NCBI GenBank assembly: GCA_045544735.1 | Contig: JAZPZM010000146.1 | Location: 1 to 26,401 of the forward strand | DNA: 26,401 bases | Direction of reading: 5' to 3' | Source of the DNA: CAG-390 sp045544735 | GTDB taxonomy: Bacteria > Bacillota > Clostridia > Oscillospirales > CAG-272 | Part shown: in pieces, positions 21,650 to 26,401 of the stretch | Layout: each line of letters opens with the position of its first letter | Numbering within the stretch: the first letter of the stretch is position 1 | Notes under the pieces: generated by a model | Databases searched by the model: none | Told to the model about the DNA's origin: nothing | The model's input: the letters and a program-made list of their open reading frames with translations, nothing else | Position numbers and translations under genes: made by a program

Positions 21650-22844
21650 TTTTAGTCTCCAAAATATCGTTGGCAAGCCCCGTGGCGTCGGTGTCAAAAT
21701 CAACGCCGAGTAATTCCGCCACCGTCGCGGCGATGTGGTCAAAGCCGTGGCGCGTGCCGAGATTTATTCGCCTTACACCCTTGCCGAGAATGAGCCACGG
21801 CACGCACTCGCGGCTGTGGTCGGTGCTTTGGGTAAAGGCAGGGTCACAGCCGTGGTCGGCAGTTATCATCAGAACGTCGCCCTCGCGCAGCTTTGGAAGA
21901 ATTCTGCCGAGGTGGCGGTCAAACTCGCTCATTGCGGCGGCGTAGCCGTCAACGTCGTTGCGGTGACCGTAGGTCATATCAAACTCAACGAGATTTACAA
22001 AGCAAAGCCCGTTAAAATCCCTCTCCAAAAGTTCCTCGGTCCTTGCCATACCGTCGGCGTTTGATGCGGTAGGTATGCTTTCGGTGATTCCGCGTGCGGC
22101 GAAGATATCGCTTATCTTTCCGACGGCAATGGAGTCAAGCCCCGCGTCCTTTATAGCGTCAAGGAGCGTGTATCCCGTAGGCTCAAGCGAAAAATCGTGA
22201 CGGCGCGCGGTGCGCTTGAACGCGCCTGCCTCGCCCTCGAACGGACGCGCGATAACGCGCCCCACCGCGTGCTCACCCACAAGGATATCACGCGCGATGC
22301 GGCAGTATTCGTAAAGCTTTTCGGGCGGCACGATGTCCTCGTGCGCGGCTATCTGGAAAACGCTGTCAGCCGAGGTATACACTATCAGCGCACCCGTGCG
22401 CAGATGCTCCGCTCCGTAATCGTTTATCACCGCCGTGCCCGAATAGGGCTTATTGCAAAGCACGCCGCGTCCCGTAGCGGCGGAGAATTTTTCGATTATC
22501 TCATCGGGGAAGCCGTCGGGGTAGGTCGGAAACGGCACGGACGAGATAACGCCCATCATCTCCCAATGACCCGTGGTCGTGTCCTTGCCGCGCGAGCGCT
22601 CACTCAGGCGACACACCGCGCCGCCAAGCTCGCCGCCGAGGTACTCTACGCCGTCAATACAGCCAAGCCCCGCTTTTTTAAGGTTCGGGATATTAAATTT
22701 TTCGGAGCGCGATATCGACAAAAAGGTATTTGCGCCCTCGTCGCCGTACTGTACGGCATCGGGCGCGTTGCCTATCCCCGCGCTGTCAAGCACGATCAGA
22801 AAAACGCGCTTTGCGGGGGCGTTTTTATTTACTTTATTCATCAT
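21639..22844 (-). CDS. deoB: Phosphopentomutase
   Basis: The 401-residue protein interconverts (deoxy)ribose 1- and 5-phosphate. Alkaline-phosphatase-superfamily motifs are seen: VFLIVLDSAGIG with metal ligand Asp20, GKDTTTGHWE near 87-94 containing the catalytic threonine, and MITADHGCDP and STDHSRECVPW with the remaining metal ligands. Length is normal. The start ATGATG overlaps the deoD stop by four bases, so the two are coupled. It takes the sugar phosphate released by DeoD into central metabolism. Confidence 0.97.
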   Translation of the reverse strand: MMNKVNKNAPAKRVFLIVLDSAGIGNAPDAVQYGDEGANTFLSISRSEKFNIPNLKKAGLGCIDGVEYLGGELGGAVCRLSERSRGKDTTTGHWEMMGVISSVPFPTYPDGFPDEIIEKFSAATGRGVLCNKPYSGTAVINDYGAEHLRTGALIVYTSADSVFQIAAHEDIVPPEKLYEYCRIARDILVGEHAVGRVIARPFEGEAGAFKRTARRHDFSLEPTGYTLLDAIKDAGLDSIAVGKISDIFAARGITESIPTASNADGMARTEELLERDFNGLCFVNLVEFDMTYGHRNDVDGYAAAMSEFDRHLGRILPKLREGDVLMITADHGCDPAFTQSTDHSRECVPWLILGKGVRRINLGTRHGFDHIAATVAELLGVDFDTDATGLANDILETKNDE

Positions 22845-23566
22845 TTATTAAACGAAATTGCGACCTCAAGCGCAAGCTCCATCATATCGGTAAAGCTCGT
22901 CTGCCGTTCCTCGGCGGAGGTCGCCTCGTGAGTGAGCAGGTGGTCGGACACGGTGCATATCGCAAGCGCACGCTTGCCCGCACGCGCGGCGTTCATATAA
23001 AGCGCCGCCGCCTCCATCTCCACGGCAAGAACGCCCATTTTCTGCCACGCGGGCGCGGCATCGGCGTTATCGTGGTAGAAGCAGTCCGAGGAAACTATAT
23101 TTCCTACGTGGTAGCGAAGTCCGCGCTCCTCGGCAAGCTCTGCCGCGCGGCGAAGGAGTGAAAAATCGGCAATGGGGGCAAAAGCACCCGCAAGGCGGAA
23201 CTGATTTGCATACGCCGAGTCGGTGCAAGCGCCCGCGCCGAGAACGATATCGCGCACGCGCACGCTTTCCTGCATACCGCCCGCCGAGCCGACGCGGATG
23301 ATGTTTTCAACGCCGAAAAAATTATAAAGCTCGTAGCTGTAAATGCCTATCGAGGGCATTCCCATACCCGACGCCATCACGCTGACGCGCTCGCCCTTGT
23401 AATATCCCGTGTAGCCGTTGATACCGCGCACGGCGTTTACAAGCTTTGCGTCGGTAAGGAAATTTTCGGCAATGAATTTTGCGCGCAGGGGGTCACCCGG
23501 CATAAGCACCGTCTTTGCGAAATCGGACGGCGCGGCGTTAATATGTGGGGTTGGATAATTTGACAT
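22841..23566 (-). CDS. deoD: Purine nucleoside phosphorylase, DeoD type
   Basis: The 241-residue protein shows the hexameric PNP blocks TVLMPGDPLRAKFIAENFL (phosphate site), VMASGMGMPSIGIYSYEL, IIRVGSAGG, and VLAVEMEAAALY with the ribose-binding glutamate, followed by CTVSDHLLT with the catalytic aspartate. It splits purine (deoxy)nucleosides with phosphate to base and pentose 1-phosphate. A perfect AGGAGG precedes the ATG. It is followed immediately by deoB, the next enzyme in the route. Confidence 0.97.
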   Translation of the reverse strand: MSNYPTPHINAAPSDFAKTVLMPGDPLRAKFIAENFLTDAKLVNAVRGINGYTGYYKGERVSVMASGMGMPSIGIYSYELYNFFGVENIIRVGSAGGMQESVRVRDIVLGAGACTDSAYANQFRLAGAFAPIADFSLLRRAAELAEERGLRYHVGNIVSSDCFYHDNADAAPAWQKMGVLAVEMEAAALYMNAARAGKRALAICTVSDHLLTHEATSAEERQTSFTDMMELALEVAISFNK

Positions 23567-23583
23567 ATTCTACCTCCTGAAAA

Positions 23584-24171
23584 TCAGTTATTGGGGCTGC
23601 CTTCCATAAAGTACGCCGCCTCCATATCCGCAACGTTGAGCGCAAACGCAAGCGGGAACATCTCAAGCGCTCTGCCTATCTGATTTTTGTCCTCAGGACC
23701 TGAAAATCCCATGTGGTATCTGATAGCAAACGCCTCGTCGCGCGTCAGGCGCATATACGCCGAAATGATGTAAACGGATTTTTCGCCGTGACCGTAGGGG
23801 AGATTATCCTCGATGGTGTAATAAGGCACTGCCTCCCATACGCCGTTTTTCTTGACGTTGCGGCTTTCTACCCTGTAAAAATTTATCTTGCACAGATCGT
23901 GCAGAAGCGCGGCGATGGCGATGCTCTCCTCGCTGTAATGAATGCCGTAATCGTCCTTCATACGGCGGCGGGCAAGCTGGTCGCAAAGGCAATCGTAGAC
24001 GTTCAGGCTGTGGCGGCAAAGTCCGCCGATCTCCGCGCCGTGATAGCGCGTGGATGCGGGCGCGATGAAAAAGTCACACGACTCCGAGCAAAGGTAATTA
24101 AGCAGCTCGCGCGAGCCCTCGCGCGTTATTTTTTCCTTAAATATAGATATAAATCTTTCCTTATCCGTCAT
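23584..24171 (-). CDS. HD-domain phosphohydrolase
   Basis: The 195-residue protein has the HD metal set: His54 in CRHSLNVYD, His91-Asp92 in ALLHDLCKI, His128 in YGHGEK and Asp182 in NVADMEA. Such proteins hydrolyse phosphate esters of nucleotides or act as 3'-5' exonucleases; this short form lacks an OB-fold, so it is unlikely to be full YhaM. GGAGGT lies eight bases before the ATG. It sits between an ABC exporter and deoD, which suggests nucleotide or nucleoside metabolism, but the substrate is unknown. Confidence 0.85.
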   Translation of the reverse strand: MTDKERFISIFKEKITREGSRELLNYLCSESCDFFIAPASTRYHGAEIGGLCRHSLNVYDCLCDQLARRRMKDDYGIHYSEESIAIAALLHDLCKINFYRVESRNVKKNGVWEAVPYYTIEDNLPYGHGEKSVYIISAYMRLTRDEAFAIRYHMGFSGPEDKNQIGRALEMFPLAFALNVADMEAAYFMEGSPNN

Positions 24172-24189
24172 TGCGGTATACCTCCGAAA

Positions 24190-25947
24190 TTAAAATCCAA
24201 TAGTTTGTGAAAGGGTGGCGGTGTCGCCCTCGCCCTCTCTGAATTGCAGGCTGTAAAGCCTTGCGTAGATGCCGTTCTCAAGCTTCATAAGCTCCTCGTG
24301 AGTTCCGCGCTCCGCAACTCTGCCCGACGCGATAACGGCTATCTCGTCAGCGCCGCGCACGGTGGAAAGGCGGTGCGCCACGATGATGGTGGTTCTGCCG
24401 CGGCAAAGCTCGTCAAGCGCACGCTGGATAAGTATCTCCGTGGTGTTGTCAAGTGCCGAGGTCGCCTCGTCAAGAATGAGTATAGCGGGGTCTTTAAGGA
24501 ACACGCGCGCGATGCTGAGGCGTTGCTTCTGACCGCCCGAAAGCTTAACGCCGCGCTCACCTATCTCGGTGTCGTAGCCGTTCTCAAGCGTCATTACCCA
24601 ATCGTGGATATTTGCGCGTTTGGCGGCGGTGATGACCTCGTCCTCGCTCGCGTCGAGCTTACCGTAAAGAATGTTCTCGCGGATAGTTCCGTTAAAGAGG
24701 AAAACGTCCTGCTGAACTATACCGATGTGACGGCGAAGAGAGTCCGATGTAACGGAATTTATGTCCGTGCCGTCGATGAATATCTGATTGTCACCCGTTT
24801 TGTAAAAGCGCGGGATAAGGTGGCAAATGGTGGTCTTGCCGCCGCCCGACGGACCGACGAGAGCGAGCTTTTTGCCCTTTTCTACGGTCAGGTCAACGCC
24901 GTGAAGCACCTCGCCGGAGCTTTCGTAGGAAAATTCAAGCGAGCGAAGCTCTATCTTGCCCTCAACGCTCGTAAGCACCTTGCCGTTTTCGGGCTCGTGC
25001 TCGGGCTCTGCGTCAAGCACCTGCAAGAATCTCTCAAAGCCGCTGATGCCGTTCTGATATGACTCCATAAAGCCGATAAGGGTGTTTATCGGGGAGATAA
25101 AGAGGTTTATCGAAACGATGAACGCCGAATACTCGGCAAAGCTGATAGCATCGTTGTAAAGGAAGATACCGCCCGCGATAAGTATGATAACGTTGAAGAT
25201 ATCGGTGATAAACGACGAGCCCGCGTGGAACTGCGCCATCGCGTGGTAAGCGTCGCGGCAAGCCTCGACGAACGACTTGTTGCCGACCTCGAATTTTTCC
25301 TTTTCCTTTTCGGAATTGGTGTACGCCTTCGTCACGCGAATGCCCGAAATACTGCTTTCAAGCGAGGCGTTGATAACGGCGGTGCTTTTGCGGCGCTCGG
25401 AGAACGCCTTGCGCATCTTGCGGCGCGAGATAGTCGCAACGATAATGAGGAAGGGAATGCACGCAAAAACGATGAGTGTCAGCCATACGTTGAGCGTGCA
25501 AAGGTAGATGAACGAGCCAACGAGCATTACCGAGCTGATAAGCAGGTTTTCAGGGCCGTGGTGCGCAAGCTCGCTGACGTCAAAGAGGTCGGAGGTCATG
25601 CGCGTCATTATTTTACCCGTTTCGTGCTCGTCGTAGAACGAAAAGGGAAGCTTTTGCAGGTGGTCAAAAAGGTCGCGGCGCATCTGCGCTTGCATCTTTA
25701 CACCGACGATGTGACCGTAATACTGCACGAAATAGCGCAGAAGCATACGCAGAATATAGAGCGCAAGCACGATAAGACCCGCGATTATCACGGCGCGGAA
25801 CTTGCGGTTGGGGATGAGGTCGCCGAGCATCGTGTTCGTGACCATTGGGTAGACCATACCGATAAGGGAGATCAGCACGGACGCAAGCATATCGAGCGCA
25901 AGCATCCCGCGATACGGACGGTAGTAGGCAATGAATCGTTTTAACAT
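24190..25947 (-). CDS. ABC transporter, fused membrane and ATP-binding domains (MsbA/LmrA-like)
   Basis: The protein of 585 residues has an N-terminal six-span exporter domain and a C-terminal ATPase. With numbering from the longer 25962 start, Walker A is GPSGGGKTT (370-378), the Q-loop QQD near 417, the signature LSGGQKQR (474-481), Walker B ILILDEAT (494-501) and the H-loop His530. As a half-transporter it would work as a homodimer. ATG 25947 is preferred to ATG 25962 because only the former has an AGGA site eight bases away. It is the first gene of the nucleoside-salvage operon, with a consensus promoter close upstream. The exported substrate, lipid, peptide or drug, is unknown. Confidence 0.94.
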   Translation of the reverse strand: MLKRFIAYYRPYRGMLALDMLASVLISLIGMVYPMVTNTMLGDLIPNRKFRAVIIAGLIVLALYILRMLLRYFVQYYGHIVGVKMQAQMRRDLFDHLQKLPFSFYDEHETGKIMTRMTSDLFDVSELAHHGPENLLISSVMLVGSFIYLCTLNVWLTLIVFACIPFLIIVATISRRKMRKAFSERRKSTAVINASLESSISGIRVTKAYTNSEKEKEKFEVGNKSFVEACRDAYHAMAQFHAGSSFITDIFNVIILIAGGIFLYNDAISFAEYSAFIVSINLFISPINTLIGFMESYQNGISGFERFLQVLDAEPEHEPENGKVLTSVEGKIELRSLEFSYESSGEVLHGVDLTVEKGKKLALVGPSGGGKTTICHLIPRFYKTGDNQIFIDGTDINSVTSDSLRRHIGIVQQDVFLFNGTIRENILYGKLDASEDEVITAAKRANIHDWVMTLENGYDTEIGERGVKLSGGQKQRLSIARVFLKDPAILILDEATSALDNTTEILIQRALDELCRGRTTIIVAHRLSTVRGADEIAVIASGRVAERGTHEELMKLENGIYARLYSLQFREGEGDTATLSQTIGF

Positions 25948-25988
25948 CTCATTCTTCCTCATAATTAAGTATATATTTATTCTATTTT

Positions 25989-26017
25989 ATTATAATCGCT
26001 TTTTTTAGGGTTGTCAA
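25989..26017 (-). promoter_or_regulatory. Consensus sigma-A promoter of the ABC-deo operon
   Basis: On the minus strand a perfect TTGACA (26017-26012) and a perfect TATAAT (25994-25989) are 17 bases apart. The start is expected near 25982, about 35 nt before the preferred ABC start codon. Confidence 0.85.
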
Positions 26018-26034
26018 TAAAAAAGTGGAAAAGC

Positions 26035-26063
26035 TTGACAAAGTGAAAAAATGGGGGTATAAT
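26035..26063 (+). promoter_or_regulatory. Consensus sigma-A promoter of the Thr-rich lipoprotein gene
   Basis: TTGACA (26035-26040), 17 bases, TATAAT (26058-26063): both hexamers are perfect. The start is expected near 26070, with AGGAGG at 26088-26093 before the ATG at 26098. It lies back to back with the ABC promoter, their -35 boxes 17 bp apart. Confidence 0.88.
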
Positions 26064-26097
26064 TGCATCAACGATTAAACGTTTTTCAGGAGGAAAA

Positions 26098-26401
26098 ATG
26101 AAAGCAACAACCAGAATCTTAGCTCTCATCCTCGCGCTCATTATGTGCGTTTCGTGCTTCGTAGCGTGCGACGGCGGCGAAGGAGAGACTACCACCGCAC
26201 CTGACACTTCTGCACCCGACACCACCGCACCAGACACCACCGCACCCGATACTACTGTGGCTGACACTACCGCGGCTGACACTACTGCGGCAGACACCAC
26301 GGCGGCTGACACAACCGCGGCAGACACCACGGCGGCAGGCACCACGGCGGCTGACACAACCGCGCCCCAAACCACCGCGCCCGACACCACCGCCCCCGAA
26401 A
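26098..26401 (+). CDS. Lipoprotein with long Thr-rich repeated linker, cut off by the window end
   Basis: About 101 codons are visible. The signal starts MKATTRILALILALIMCVSCFVAC; Cys24 (FVAC before DGGEGE) or Cys20 could be the lipid-carrying residue. From about residue 30 to the window edge the sequence is a run of five-residue units of the form APDTT, later AADTT, encoded by an imperfect 15-bp DNA repeat of ACN-GCN-(C/G)CN-GAC-ACN codons. The linker is much longer than those of the other lipoproteins here. The functional domain lies beyond the window and cannot be named. A consensus promoter and AGGAGG suggest strong expression. Confidence 0.88.
   Translation, partial: MKATTRILALILALIMCVSCFVACDGGEGETTTAPDTSAPDTTAPDTTAPDTTVADTTAADTTAADTTAADTTAADTTAAGTTAADTTAPQTTAPDTTAPE
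26188..26401 (+). repeat. 15-bp coding repeat of the lipoprotein linker
   Basis: Roughly fourteen imperfect 15-bp units encode APDTT or AADTT. Some, such as GCAGACACCACGGCGG, recur nearly unchanged. The tract continues past the window. Confidence 0.85.

Overview
The window most likely comes from an anaerobic, fermentative member of the Bacillota, class Clostridia, probably an uncultured gut or other anoxic-habitat lineage. The reasons are oxygen-sensitive glycyl-radical metabolism (pyruvate formate-lyase and its activase), strong Shine-Dalgarno sites of the AGGAGG type, sigma-A promoters of the TTGACA-N17-TATAAT type in AT-rich gaps between GC-richer genes (my rough estimate is 55-60% GC in genes), lipoproteins with long Thr-rich linkers after the lipobox cysteine, a sigma/anti-sigma pair with GerMN-like repeats, and a CDP-glycerol-type glycerophosphotransferase typical of Gram-positive walls. 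No rRNA, tRNA, CRISPR array, phage gene or transposase gene was seen.

Layout. (1) 1-6458, minus strand: a pyruvate formate-lyase (PFL) operon reading 6458 to 424. Its PFL is split. The 703-residue catalytic subunit lacks the C-terminal glycyl-radical domain, which is a separate 80-codon gene about 730 bp downstream, with a complete lipoprotein gene between the two. The activase (pflA), a SASA-type carbohydrate esterase and a small membrane protein follow. Beyond them lie a perfect 20-bp hairpin and a degenerate 62-bp repeat tract fused to a fragment of the membrane-protein gene. (2) 6648-12027, plus strand: a cell-surface cluster with a GH43-type hydrolase, a membrane GT2 glycosyltransferase, a CDP-glycerol transferase and two paralogous endonuclease/exonuclease/phosphatase (EEP) lipoproteins. 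It ends in a terminator inside a mobile-like repeat. (3) 12220-13756, minus: polysaccharide deacetylase and phosphoglycolate phosphatase. (4) 14196-16034, plus: typA/bipA, followed by a string of hairpins and a strong terminator. (5) 16330-17634, minus: enolase. (6) 18071-20511, minus: an ECF-like sigma factor overlapping a membrane anti-sigma-like protein with three GerMN-like repeats. (7) 20626-25947, minus: an ABC exporter, an HD-domain protein, deoD, deoB, cdd and a membrane protein, tightly packed with several overlapping starts and stops: a nucleoside-salvage operon. (8) 26098 to the window end, plus: the start of a lipoprotein with a long repeated Thr-rich linker.

How the genes fit together. 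Enolase and PFL act on consecutive parts of glycolysis and mixed-acid fermentation. DeoD, DeoB and Cdd degrade or recycle nucleosides, feeding pentose phosphate into the same pathway. The GH43, SASA esterase, deacetylase, GT2 and CDP-glycerol transferase suggest a polysaccharide-rich niche and a glycopolymer-decorated surface.

The most unusual items are the natural split of PFL by a lower-GC lipoprotein gene, the linked hairpin array after typA, and a pair of GGGGCTGT-ended repeats, one of which supplies the last codons and stop of the deacetylase gene. All family calls rest on motifs read by eye; no database search was run.
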